A stretch of DNA of 25,741 nucleotides from Candidatus Melainabacteria bacterium (GTDB taxonomy: Bacteria; Cyanobacteriota; Vampirovibrionia; Obscuribacterales; Obscuribacteraceae), in assembly GCA_003151275.1 (NCBI GenBank), contig PLXC01000077.1:1-25741 (forward strand). The letters are read 5' to 3'. The translations under genes and the position numbers were made by a program. Under the pieces are notes generated by a model, which saw nothing but the letters and a program-made list of their open reading frames with translations, ran no database searches and was not told the DNA's origin. Below, one piece after another: positions 1 to 7,149 of this stretch (the stretch's first letter is position 1; each line of letters opens with the position of its first letter).

Positions 1-367
1 TAATTCCCTCTTTGAGCAGGACTTCCAGAACGCCAACGTGAGCTGCTCCTCTGGCGCCGCCGCCGCCCAGAGCAAGTCCAATCTTTGGAGCAGCAGACTT
101 AGGCGCTGCTTGCCATTTTAGGTAATCGGCATATGTAGCGCGTGCAGTAGGCACTAAGAGCGGATCATCAGCGGCGGGTTCGGAAGTCGCAGACGCTCCA
201 AGAGCTGAAAAACAAACGATGTTTAGGGCAAATGTAAGTGCGGCCAAGCATTTTGCTGGTTCGCGGATTAACAATGACACATGTGGAAGGAACAGTTTAG
301 ATGCAGTCAAAATAAACCTCGCAAAGACTCGACAAAAGCCACTAATGAGCGTTTCGACCACTGGCAT
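1..367 (-). CDS. Patatin-like phospholipase, N-terminal part (cut by window edge)
   Basis: The minus strand is open from a start at 367 to the window edge. After a long leader it reads KIGLALGGGGARGAAHVGVL near residues 95-114. This is the glycine-rich oxyanion motif (GGGxRG) that opens patatin/RssA/NTE-type lipid acyl hydrolases. The GxSxG serine and the DGG aspartate would lie outside the window. Two starts are possible. ATG at 367 has GGGG upstream. GTG at 280 would begin a clean signal peptide (MSLLIREPAKCLAALTFALN, then a hydrophobic run ending ALGASA). The protein is therefore probably exported or anchored, with a low-complexity A/P/D linker before the catalytic domain. It lies downstream of the efflux pair on the same strand but beyond a hairpin, so I do not assign it to that operon. 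The family call is firm; the start is not. Confidence 0.8.
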   Translation of the reverse strand, partial: MPVVETLISGFCRVFARFILTASKLFLPHVSLLIREPAKCLAALTFALNIVCFSALGASATSEPAADDPLLVPTARATYADYLKWQAAPKSAAPKIGLALGGGGARGAAHVGVLEVLLKEGI

Positions 368-547
368 GCAGGGCCCCAAATTGCTCCATTGACGAGCTTA
401 ACATTTTATCTGTTTTAAAGAGCCAATCACAACCGCGCGTAAAGCAAAGCGTTGCTTCGTTTGGCTTAGAATTCAGCCATCAATTAAGAAAGGAGGGGGC
501 TTCGGCACAACAGGCATCGATTTTCGAATTGCTGGCCATAGCGTTTA

Positions 548-569
548 AGCACCGGAGTCGCTCGGTGCT
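548..569 (-). terminator. Hairpin after emrB, weak terminator candidate
   Basis: AGCACCG and CGGTGCT form a perfect 7-bp stem around an 8-nt loop, 8 nt beyond the emrB stop. The minus-strand 3' flank is TTAAACG and lacks a proper U-tract, so termination here is only plausible. Confidence 0.35.
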
Positions 570-577
570 CCGAGGTA

Positions 578-2164
578 TCAATGAACACCTGCTGCCGCAG
601 GACCTTTTGGCTTCTTCAAAAAGGCGATCGCCAGGCAACTTAACAGCAACGTCGCGCCCATAATCAGAAACGAATCGTTGTAGGCCATTACAAAGGCTTC
701 TCGACGCACAGTGTTGTCTAACAACTTGAGTGCTTGGTCATGTGCGAGAGAAGCGTCTGCACCTCGAGCAATCAGTTGCTGGGCCAATGCGCTGATTCGA
801 TCTTGCACACCAAGGCTGGCTTGATAAATTGACTCGCCAATTCTGCCTGAATGAAATTGCTCTCGGCGTGTGACAAAAGTTGAGATCAACGCCACACCAA
901 TCGAGCCACCAAGATTTCGCATCATGTTAAAGAGCGCTGAGGCAGAGCTGGCCTGGGCTGCTTCGATACCGGATGTGGCTAGTGTGGATAGCGGCACCAT
1001 GATTAGCGGTTGACCCAGCGCACGAACCAGAAGTGATGGAATCAATTGTTCACCGGCGTTGTTAAAGCTCATGCTCGAATTCATCAAACAACTTGTGGCA
1101 AACATGGCTATACCTATTCCCAGCAATAGCCGTGGATCAATTCGCTGCATCAGCTTTGGAACCAGCGGAATGATCAACAGTTGCGGCAGCCCAAGCCACA
1201 TCATCGTTGTGCCGATTTGAAGCGCACTGTAGCCTTGAATTTGAGCGAGGTAAACTGGAACTATGTAGACTGAGCCGTAGAGCCCGAAACCAAGCGTCGT
1301 GTTAGCAACGCTGGCCAGACTGAAATTTCGTTCGCCTAGCAGTTTCAAATTGATTAGTGGTTTTTTTGCGGTCAACTCGCGCCAGAAAAACGTGACGAGA
1401 GAAACCGCTGAAATAATTGCCAGCGTGACGATCAGATTTGAACCAAACCAATCCTTGCGATTTCCTTCTTCAAGCACAACCTCCAAGCAGCCTAAGCCGG
1501 TTGCCATGCTGAAGATGCCCAACCAGTCGCCGTCTTTCAAGAGATTCAGCTGTAATGGTTCTTTGGGTAGAGTTAACCAGAGAATCGTGACGAACAATAT
1601 GCCTGGAACTATGTTGAGATAGAAAATGTATTGCCAGCCGTAACTATCGGTTAACCAACCCCCGATTGCAGGACCGATTGAAGGTGCAAAAGTGGCGGTG
1701 ATAGCGAAGATTGCCATGCCGATCGGTAGCTTACTGGGTGGCAAGCTAGTGAGGATGATCGTGAAAGCCATCGGGATAAGGATGCCACCAGTGAATCCTT
1801 GCAGGGCTCGACAAACAATCATCGCGTTTAAATCGGGTGCCCAAGCGCAACACATCGAGAAGAAAATGAAGAAGCAGCCGTTAACAATCACATAGAGTCT
1901 GGTGGAAAATACTTTTGACAGCCAAGGCGTCAATGGGATAGTGACAATTTCTGCCACCAAATACGATGTCGCAATCCAAGTGCCCTCGTCTAGCGTCGCG
2001 CCAAGCGCTCCTTGAATATCTTGCAACGAACTGTTCACGATTTGTATGTCGAGCACAGCCATGAACGCGCCTAGAGCAGCTCCGATTACAGCTAACCAGC
2101 TTCGCAGCGAAACCGCTGGTTCTTTACTTGCTGATTGATTCTGCGACACTGCCGAGCTGGTCAT
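578..2164 (-). CDS. emrB: DHA2-family MFS drug exporter (EmrB-like)
   Basis: This is a 14-TM major facilitator of the DHA2 (drug:H+ antiporter) family, the inner-membrane pump of an EmrAB-type efflux system. Family marks are the TM1 signature LDIQIVNSSLQDIQGAL, the R-rich loop, and antiporter motif C in TM5 (GPAIGGWLTDSYGWQYIF). The size of about 528 residues is normal for 14-TM members. The frame can be read from a TTG at 2170, but an AGAGG sits 7 nt before the ATG at 2164 and only 1 nt before the TTG, so I chose ATG. The upstream gene is its membrane-fusion partner, which ends 10 nt before this start, so the two are co-transcribed. Substrates cannot be read from sequence. The assignment as the EmrB class is secure; orthology to E. 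coli EmrB is not. Confidence 0.92.
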   Translation of the reverse strand: MTSSAVSQNQSASKEPAVSLRSWLAVIGAALGAFMAVLDIQIVNSSLQDIQGALGATLDEGTWIATSYLVAEIVTIPLTPWLSKVFSTRLYVIVNGCFFIFFSMCCAWAPDLNAMIVCRALQGFTGGILIPMAFTIILTSLPPSKLPIGMAIFAITATFAPSIGPAIGGWLTDSYGWQYIFYLNIVPGILFVTILWLTLPKEPLQLNLLKDGDWLGIFSMATGLGCLEVVLEEGNRKDWFGSNLIVTLAIISAVSLVTFFWRELTAKKPLINLKLLGERNFSLASVANTTLGFGLYGSVYIVPVYLAQIQGYSALQIGTTMMWLGLPQLLIIPLVPKLMQRIDPRLLLGIGIAMFATSCLMNSSMSFNNAGEQLIPSLLVRALGQPLIMVPLSTLATSGIEAAQASSASALFNMMRNLGGSIGVALISTFVTRREQFHSGRIGESIYQASLGVQDRISALAQQLIARGADASLAHDQALKLLDNTVRREAFVMAYNDSFLIMGATLLLSCLAIAFLKKPKGPAAAGVH

Positions 2165-2174
2165 CGTCAAGCCT

Positions 2175-3533
2175 CTAGCGCACTGTTATGCTAACAGCAG
2201 CCGACATGCCAGGAACCAAAAGGTCTTCGAATCCGCTCACGCTTGATTTGTCGAACGTGACTTTAACAGGCACGCGTTGCACAATCTTAGTGAAGTTACC
2301 AGTGGCGTTGTCTGGTGGCAGCAGGGCGAAACTCGCTCCTGAGCCAGGCGAAACGCTGTCCACGACGCCGGTAAAGTTGTGATGAGGGAAAGAGTCAATT
2401 TTGATTGTGACGTGCTCGCCCTTTCTCATATTTTCCAATTGCGTTTCTTTGAAGTTTGCCACCACCCAGAGATCATCCGATACGACGCTCATCAGTTGTT
2501 GACCCGGTTGCACTCGTTGACCAGCTTCAACCGACTTTTTACCAACGCGTCCGGAGATTGGCGATGTGATTTTCGTGTATGAAAGTTGTAATTGTGCATC
2601 TTTCAATTGTGCTTGCGCTTGGGCAATTGTTGATTCGGCAACATCGTACTGACTAGTGTTTACTTGCGTTTGTACATGCATTGCTTCAGCCTGTTGCACG
2701 ACGCCTTGTGACTGGACCAATTGGGCACGAGCTGAGGCTACGGATTGTTCCGCTTGCTCAAGCTGAGCTGCTGCTTGTTTTACACCTTCTTCAGCGGCCG
2801 CGGTCGCACTTTTAGCAACGTTGAAATCGCGCAACGCTTGATCTCGCTGTTGCCAGGACACAGCACCTTGTTCGGCTAACTTCTGGAAGCGGTCGTAGTC
2901 TTTCGAGGCGCGTTCTTGTTCAGCCTTCTTTTCTTCAAGGACGGCTTGAGCTTGAGGAATTGATGATTTCGCTTCAGTAACCGCTGCTTGAGATTTGCTA
3001 ATCATTGAAATAGCGTTCGAAACATTGCCGGTTGCTTCCGTGCTCTTTCCGTTTGCATTTGTGGAAGATAGTGTGATTGAACTTTGGGCTGCTTCCGCTT
3101 GGTGCTTCGCTACCTTAAGGGCCGCGAGCGCCGAATCGACGCGCACGGCATAGTCGCGCGGATCAAGGAGAACTAGCACCTGTCCAGCCTTGACGTGCTC
3201 ATTGTCGTCAACCAATACTTTAGCAACCGTATCGTTGATCCGTGAACCGATTGCGTGCATGTGGGCAGTGGTGTAAGAGTCATCAGTCTCTTCATGAGCA
3301 GTGGCATAGTTGAACCACTGCCCACCAGCAAAGGCCAAACCGCTGATACTGAGCAGTGCTATAGAGGCGATCAAAGTTTTCTTGAGCTTGCCCTTGGACT
3401 TTTTGCCAGGCTCGTTCGGGGTCAACTGTTGACGCTCTTCTGCGACTTTGGCTCTGGATTCCCGAACTTCGGGCATAGGCGCAGTTCTCATGTGGGAACT
3501 TGGCACTCCAGGCATCGCTAATTGTTGAGACAT
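2175..3533 (-). CDS. emrA: HlyD/EmrA-family membrane-fusion protein
   Basis: This is the periplasmic adaptor of the efflux pump. From the chosen start it has a charged cytoplasmic tail (about 1-50), one TM helix (about 52-71), the EmrA-type entry EETDDSYTTAHMHAIGSRI with a biotinyl-lipoyl half (about 82-125), a long alpha-helical hairpin rich in A/Q/E (about 135-300), the second lipoyl half (ITSPISGRVGKKSVEAGQRV), and a beta-barrel with WVVANFKETQLENMRKGE. The frame extends upstream to a TTG at 3557, but AAAGGAAG lies 6 nt before ATG 3533, and the longer reading would run into the operator. It is the first gene of the emrA-emrB operon, divergent from tetR. About 452 residues is longer than E. 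coli EmrA (390), because of the N-terminal tail and long coiled coil. Confidence 0.93.
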   Translation of the reverse strand: MSQQLAMPGVPSSHMRTAPMPEVRESRAKVAEERQQLTPNEPGKKSKGKLKKTLIASIALLSISGLAFAGGQWFNYATAHEETDDSYTTAHMHAIGSRINDTVAKVLVDDNEHVKAGQVLVLLDPRDYAVRVDSALAALKVAKHQAEAAQSSITLSSTNANGKSTEATGNVSNAISMISKSQAAVTEAKSSIPQAQAVLEEKKAEQERASKDYDRFQKLAEQGAVSWQQRDQALRDFNVAKSATAAAEEGVKQAAAQLEQAEQSVASARAQLVQSQGVVQQAEAMHVQTQVNTSQYDVAESTIAQAQAQLKDAQLQLSYTKITSPISGRVGKKSVEAGQRVQPGQQLMSVVSDDLWVVANFKETQLENMRKGEHVTIKIDSFPHHNFTGVVDSVSPGSGASFALLPPDNATGNFTKIVQRVPVKVTFDKSSVSGFEDLLVPGMSAAVSITVR

Positions 3534-3556
3534 AATGGCTTCCTTTTGATTTATCA

Positions 3557-3570
3557 ACCAACCAGTTGGT
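3557..3570. promoter_or_regulatory. Probable TetR operator in the emrA promoter
   Basis: ACCAAC-CA-GTTGGT is a perfect 6-2-6 palindrome placed at and just after the expected transcription start of emrAB, where a bound dimer would block RNA polymerase. The flanking 8-mer ATCAACCA (3553-3560) recurs inverted as TGGTTGAT at 3679-3686 beside the tetR start, which suggests a second half-site for autoregulation. That the adjacent TetR protein binds here is inference from position and symmetry. Confidence 0.7.
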
Positions 3571-3578
3571 CTGTTAAC

Positions 3579-3607
3579 ATCCTAGACCTTTAGGAGACCA
3601 CTGTCAA
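3579..3607 (-). promoter_or_regulatory. Sigma70-type promoter of emrAB
   Basis: On the minus strand a consensus -35 TTGACA (3607-3602) is followed after exactly 17 nt by TAGGAT (3584-3579) as the -10. The predicted start falls near 3572, directly at the operator. This is the best promoter match I found in the window. Confidence 0.75.
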
Positions 3608-3641
3608 GCTCTAGAAACCCCAATAAATGGCAGATCTGACA

Positions 3642-3671
3642 TTGACAGCTGCGTTTTATGACTGTTAGACT
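3642..3671 (+). promoter_or_regulatory. Candidate promoter of tetR
   Basis: TTGACA (3642-3647), an 18-nt spacer and TAGACT (3666-3671) precede tetR by about 33 nt. The -10 matches the consensus at 4 of 6 positions. The half-site TGGTTGA at 3679-3685 would overlap the transcription start, which fits autorepression. Confidence 0.5.
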
Positions 3672-3704
3672 GACCTAATGGTTGATTAAATCTCGAGGTT
3701 AGTA

Positions 3705-4343
3705 ATGGTTCCATCACCAAAGAAGCATGCGCCCGCCATCCGCGACGCAGAGGCGACTAAAACCCGAATCCTCGATGCCGCCGAGGAAGAATTTGCTAAA
3801 GGCGGCTTGCTTGGCGCGCGCACCGAGTCCATAGCCGCCAAAACTGGTGTGACCAAGTCGATGATTTTTTACCACTTCGGCGATAAAGAAGGCTTGTATT
3901 CGGCCGTCTTGGAACGCGCAGTTTCACAGAGAGTGGCCTCAATTCAAAAAACTGACATTCATAATATTGATCCCGAAATTGCGCTTAAGAATTTTGTTGA
4001 AACTTTCTTGCGTGATCTGAGCGGCAATTCTCACTTGCCGGCGATTTTCTTCTATGAAGGTATTCAAAACAAGGGTAGATTTTATAGTCAAATCGCCATC
4101 ACTTCTCTTTATACACCGATCGTTGATATCCTCCGTAGAGGCACCGAGGCCGGCAAGTTTCGTGATGTGGATCCACTCCATGCTGCTGTAAATATTGTTG
4201 GCATGTGCGTGTTTTATTACTGCAACATTGATAACGTAAAACATCTTTGGCCAGCAGGCACCAATCCACTCAGTGACGAAATGAAGGAGATGCACAGGCG
4301 TATGGCTGCCGAACAAACTGTAGCGAGCGTTCTTGTCAGGTAG
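3705..4343 (+). CDS. TetR/AcrR-family transcriptional repressor
   Basis: This 212-residue DNA-binding regulator is divergent from emrAB and is most likely its ligand-responsive repressor. The N-terminal HTH spans about residues 17-64 with typical family spacing: TKTRILDAAEEEFAKGG, then TESIAAKTGVTKSMIFYHFG as the HTH proper, then DKEGLYSAVLE. The all-helical ligand-binding half shows no unusual features beyond a short aromatic stretch FYYCNIDN. The ATG start has GAGG 6 nt upstream. Both promoters in the 171-bp intergenic region carry ATCAACCA/TGGTTGAT sequence, so it probably represses both itself and the pump. The family is certain; the target is inferred from divergent context and the operator palindrome. 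Confidence 0.93.
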   Translation: MVPSPKKHAPAIRDAEATKTRILDAAEEEFAKGGLLGARTESIAAKTGVTKSMIFYHFGDKEGLYSAVLERAVSQRVASIQKTDIHNIDPEIALKNFVETFLRDLSGNSHLPAIFFYEGIQNKGRFYSQIAITSLYTPIVDILRRGTEAGKFRDVDPLHAAVNIVGMCVFYYCNIDNVKHLWPAGTNPLSDEMKEMHRRMAAEQTVASVLVR

Positions 4344-4398
4344 ATCAAGACGGCGTCTAGGCCGAGGTTGGTATAAATGAGCGACAAAGATTCAAGAC

Positions 4399-4629
4399 AT
4401 GGAAGAATTCAGGCAAGGGCGCTATGAAGAAATTCATGCAGCGGAAAAGAGCCTTGGTTTCGATCGTCCAGATGTGGTCGAGATGCGTCGAGTTGCCGAA
4501 ATTGCCATATCGAGCTATGAGCAGGCACTTTTAAGCTTTGACGAGCCTAGGCAATCCTCGGAAAAGTCAAACTGCAAAGTCGGAAATTTGTGGAGTTGGG
4601 TGTCCAAACTACTCGGATTGTCGAAATAG
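4399..4629 (+). CDS. Small unknown protein, possibly frameshifted at its start
   Basis: A 76-codon frame begins MEEFRQGRYEEIHAAEKSLG. It looks like an amphipathic helix pair (roughly 5-45, TPR-like spacing but too short to call), followed by a polar linker and a tryptophan/leucine-rich end (LWSWVSKLLGLSK). I recognise no family. ATG 4399 has no good ribosome-binding site. An ATG at 4377 in another frame does (GAGG at 4364-4367) but ends after 16 codons. A single-base shift near 4398 would fuse MSDKDSR to this frame, so a sequencing error, natural frameshift or pseudogenisation is possible. It follows tetR by 55 nt on the same strand. Confidence 0.45.
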   Translation: MEEFRQGRYEEIHAAEKSLGFDRPDVVEMRRVAEIAISSYEQALLSFDEPRQSSEKSNCKVGNLWSWVSKLLGLSK

Positions 4630-4727
4630 GGTACGCCACCCGGTTGTAGTCAGTTCGCGCAAATGTTGTTAGGTTTAATTCAAAGGCACCAAATACGGTG
4701 TGTCGATGTTAGATTGACTTGGGACTA

Positions 4728-5291
4728 TTAACGCAGCAATCCTTTTAAATGAACGTCAAGTTCATCTTCGCCCATTGTGCCGACTTTTTGATCAACTTCG
4801 GCGCCGTCGCGATCGAAGAAACAAGTTACTGGAATCGCTCCTACTCCTAATCCTCTTGCGATCGCTTGAGACTTTGGATTGTCCACGTCGTATCTGATGA
4901 AGTCGATGCCGGGATATTTGCTTTTTGCAGCCTCAATTAGCGGTCCGTATGAGCGACAAGGTCCGCACCAGTCTGCGTAAAATTCGAACACTCTCGGTCT
5001 GTGCGTAATGCTGGCGTCTTTCTTCACACTCGCTATGACTTTGCGTCTCGCTTCTTCCGACTTGGCTCGTACGTTGTAGACAATTCCGATCAAGACCAAT
5101 GCACCCAAAGCTACAGCAATTGCTTTCTCGGTCAAATATGTTTTCTGCGCTGGCGGAGGTGCGAAGCCATATTTTTCGCCGCAAAAACGACATTTGCTGA
5201 AATCGGTAAAGTCGCTTTCCTTGCAGAAGTTACATGTCTGCTTCGCGGGCGTGTTCATTGGTGCGTTGCTTTCCTGTTGGACTAAGTCCAT
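4728..5291 (-). CDS. Membrane-anchored thioredoxin-fold protein with zinc ribbon
   Basis: The order of domains is an N-terminal zinc ribbon (CNFC...CRFC, about residues 20-37), a proline-rich link, one TM helix (about 55-74: AIAVALGALVLIGIVYNV), then a thioredoxin domain with the active site YADWCGPC (CxxC at about 108-112) and the cis-proline loop GAIPVTCFF. The ribbon would sit in the cytoplasm and the redox domain outside the membrane, suggesting disulfide reduction or thiol redox work on exported substrates. The frame is open to a TTG at 5339; ATG 5291 and ATG 5258 are the alternatives, and none has a strong ribosome-binding site. I chose 5291 provisionally. It closely follows pta on the same strand and is probably co-transcribed. 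Function beyond thioredoxin chemistry is unknown. Confidence 0.88.
   Translation of the reverse strand: MDLVQQESNAPMNTPAKQTCNFCKESDFTDFSKCRFCGEKYGFAPPPAQKTYLTEKAIAVALGALVLIGIVYNVRAKSEEARRKVIASVKKDASITHRPRVFEFYADWCGPCRSYGPLIEAAKSKYPGIDFIRYDVDNPKSQAIARGLGVGAIPVTCFFDRDGAEVDQKVGTMGEDELDVHLKGLLR
4858..4865. repeat. HIP1 octamer GCGATCGC
   Basis: Copy inside the thioredoxin gene. See the finding on the four copies in this window (624-631, 4858-4865, 12422-12429, 14448-14455). Confidence 0.7.
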
Positions 5292-5349
5292 CTTAGAGCT
5301 CGTGACGCTTGGATTAATAGGCTTTAAGCATTGTTTCAACTTGCCACAA

Positions 5350-6336
5350 TTAAACGGTTTGTTTTTGCATGCGCGCCAGTTCGGCAGTGAGAATTCCGAC
5401 GTTCGCTAAATCTTCAAAAGAGCAACCACGAGAAACGTCGTTGATGGGATGGTTCAACCCTTGCAAGATAGGTCCTGTTGCCGTTGCACAACCGAGTCGC
5501 TCTGATATTTTGTAGGCGATATTGCCACAATCCAGATTGGGAAAAATGAATACGTTTGCCCCCAATTCGACAAAAGGGCTGTCCGGCGCTTTCTTGTGTG
5601 CAACTTCTGGCAGCAAGGCGGCATCAAATTGAATCTCTCCATCCATCACCACTCCAGGGCACAGTTTCTTTGCCAGTCGAGCTGCTTCTTTGACTTTGTC
5701 GACAAGCGGGCTCTTGGCGCTGTCTCTGGTCGAGAAGGATAAGAAAGCAATCCGCGGTTCGTAGCCGAACGATTGCACTGTTTGCGCAGTGGCATGCGCA
5801 ATGTCGGCAAGCGTTTCTGCATCTGGGTCGATGTTGACCGAGCAGTCGGCGAAAAAAAGTAAGCGCTCAGGCCATTCGAGAACGAATACTGAAGATGCTT
5901 TTCTGAAGCCTGTCTTGAGTTGAATGATTTCGAATGCTGGAGTGAAGGGCTTTGTTTCACGGTTAAGCCCCGAGACCATTCCGTCAGCTTTGCCCGCCCT
6001 CACCATGAGACAACCAAAGTAATGAGGTAAACGAACACGGGTTAGCGCGTCTGCAAGGCTTACTCCCTTGTGCTTTCGCAACTCGTAATAAGTCTGGGCG
6101 AATTCATTCAGGTTTGGGTCCGACGCAGGATCTACTATTTCGACGGGAGCAATGTCGATGTTAAGCGTTCTCGCTTTTCCCTTGATCTGGAGTTCGTTGC
6201 CGAGAAGAATTGGTTTTGCATAGTTCTCTCGGCTTAATAAGTCGCACGCTCTGATGGCGCGTTCCTCTTCTCCCTCGGGAAATACAATTCTCTGTCCGGA
6301 GCCGCGCACTAATTTTCTCATTGAATCAAGAAACAT
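5350..6336 (-). CDS. pta: Phosphate acetyltransferase
   Basis: It catalyses acetyl-CoA + Pi to acetyl phosphate + CoA, the first step of acetate overflow and, in reverse, of acetate uptake, in the cytoplasm. At 328 residues it is the short form, with only the PTA_PTB catalytic domain. Visible family blocks are RIVFPEGEEERAIRAC at the N-terminus, AFLSFSTRDSAKSPLVDKV, DGEIQFDAAL, and the C-terminal NVFIFPNLDCGNIAYKISER, GPILQGLNHPINDVSRGCS. The segment SGLNRETKPFTPAFEI replaces the more usual Thr-rich block, so a related phosphate butyryltransferase-like specificity cannot be fully excluded. GAGG lies 4-5 nt before ATG 6336. No acetate kinase gene is present in the window. It sits between the TPR gene (32 nt upstream) and the thioredoxin gene. 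Confidence 0.93.
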   Translation of the reverse strand: MFLDSMRKLVRGSGQRIVFPEGEEERAIRACDLLSRENYAKPILLGNELQIKGKARTLNIDIAPVEIVDPASDPNLNEFAQTYYELRKHKGVSLADALTRVRLPHYFGCLMVRAGKADGMVSGLNRETKPFTPAFEIIQLKTGFRKASSVFVLEWPERLLFFADCSVNIDPDAETLADIAHATAQTVQSFGYEPRIAFLSFSTRDSAKSPLVDKVKEAARLAKKLCPGVVMDGEIQFDAALLPEVAHKKAPDSPFVELGANVFIFPNLDCGNIAYKISERLGCATATGPILQGLNHPINDVSRGCSFEDLANVGILTAELARMQKQTV

Positions 6337-6368
6337 GAAACCTCGTATGCGAATCCTTATGGGCTCGC

Positions 6369-7091
6369 TTAATTTTTTCCGTCGTAAACGTAGTCCCAGC
6401 CGCTGCTCTTCAGCTGACGTTTATCTGCATCCTTATTGACTGATGGCTGACTCTTAACGCTCACCTTTTTCGCACTGACCGGGCTCGTCGAGCCATGATC
6501 TGGCGCTGCCACTTTGGAGACCATGGGTGGTGGCGCTTGCATCCTCAAAATTTTATTGATGTCGAGAATGTCTTGCTGAATAGCAGCTTTATCTTTCGCT
6601 GGAGGGTTACATTTCAAAGCCCGTTGAAAGGTCGCAACAGTTTCTTTCAGCTTGTCTTGTTTTAGGTAAACGTTTGCAAGATCGTTCCAAGGCATCCAGT
6701 CCTTATCGTTGAGCTTGAGCGACTTCTTGTAGGCATCTTCAGCATTTGGGAAATCACCGATCTTTCTGTATGCGACACCAAGATTCGTATAAAAATCTGG
6801 ATCGAAGGTATATTTCGCCACCGCTTCTTTGAAGTCTTCAAGCGCTTGCTGATATTGCTCTTTTTGCAGATAGCGATTACCGCGGTTGTAGTAAGGGAGG
6901 GCATCGCTCCATGCATCTTCATCGCCTTTGCCTGGGAAACCTTCAGCATCGGCAATAGGTGCTGTCTGAGCCAAGACTAAAATTAGCAGAATCGCGATTT
7001 CAGGGATTGATTTTGATATTCGCAGAGTCGCGATTTTGAGGAACATTCTCAGACTAGAAATTTCAGGGATTGATTTTGATACTTGATTCAT
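6369..7091 (-). CDS. Exported TPR-repeat protein
   Basis: A signal sequence ends near ...LILVLAQTAPIADA, followed by about three tetratricopeptide repeats (from PYYNRGNRYLQKEQYQQALE through NLGVAYRKIGDFPNAEDAYK and NDLANVYLKQDKLKETVATF). The polar C-terminal tail is rich in K/S/P. Such proteins act as protein-binding scaffolds in the periplasm; the partner is unknown. The N-terminus is odd: VSKSIPEI and ISKSIPEI are 21 residues apart because of a DNA duplication. ATG 7091 gives a 33-residue n-region, while ATG 7046 (MFLKIATLRISKSIPEIAIL) gives a more normal signal peptide. Neither start has a strong ribosome-binding site, so I kept the longer form. It lies 32 nt upstream of pta. Confidence 0.85.
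   Translation of the reverse strand: MNQVSKSIPEISSLRMFLKIATLRISKSIPEIAILLILVLAQTAPIADAEGFPGKGDEDAWSDALPYYNRGNRYLQKEQYQQALEDFKEAVAKYTFDPDFYTNLGVAYRKIGDFPNAEDAYKKSLKLNDKDWMPWNDLANVYLKQDKLKETVATFQRALKCNPPAKDKAAIQQDILDINKILRMQAPPPMVSKVAAPDHGSTSPVSAKKVSVKSQPSVNKDADKRQLKSSGWDYVYDGKN
6997..7018. repeat. Direct repeat, copy 1 (22 bp)
   Basis: An identical 22-bp segment recurs at 7060-7081, exactly 63 bp (21 codons) away, inside the signal-peptide region of the TPR gene, so the duplication keeps the reading frame. Confidence 0.85.
7060..7081. repeat. Direct repeat, copy 2 (22 bp)
   Basis: This is the partner of 6997-7018. It encodes SKSIPEI just after the upstream ATG at 7091 and probably arose by local duplication that lengthened the N-terminus. 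Confidence 0.85.
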
Positions 7092-7149
7092 TCTTATGTA
7101 ATCTTTGGAATTTCATACCGGTCACAGAAAAGACCGTTTGTGTTCAGTT

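Noticed and set aside
491..499. Perfect Shine-Dalgarno-like AGGAGGGGG on the plus strand
   Set aside because: No start codon follows at a usable distance and no sensible plus-strand frame runs from here.
4693..4706. CACC/GGTG hairpin beyond the thioredoxin gene
   Set aside because: A 4-bp stem without a U-tract is too weak to call a terminator.
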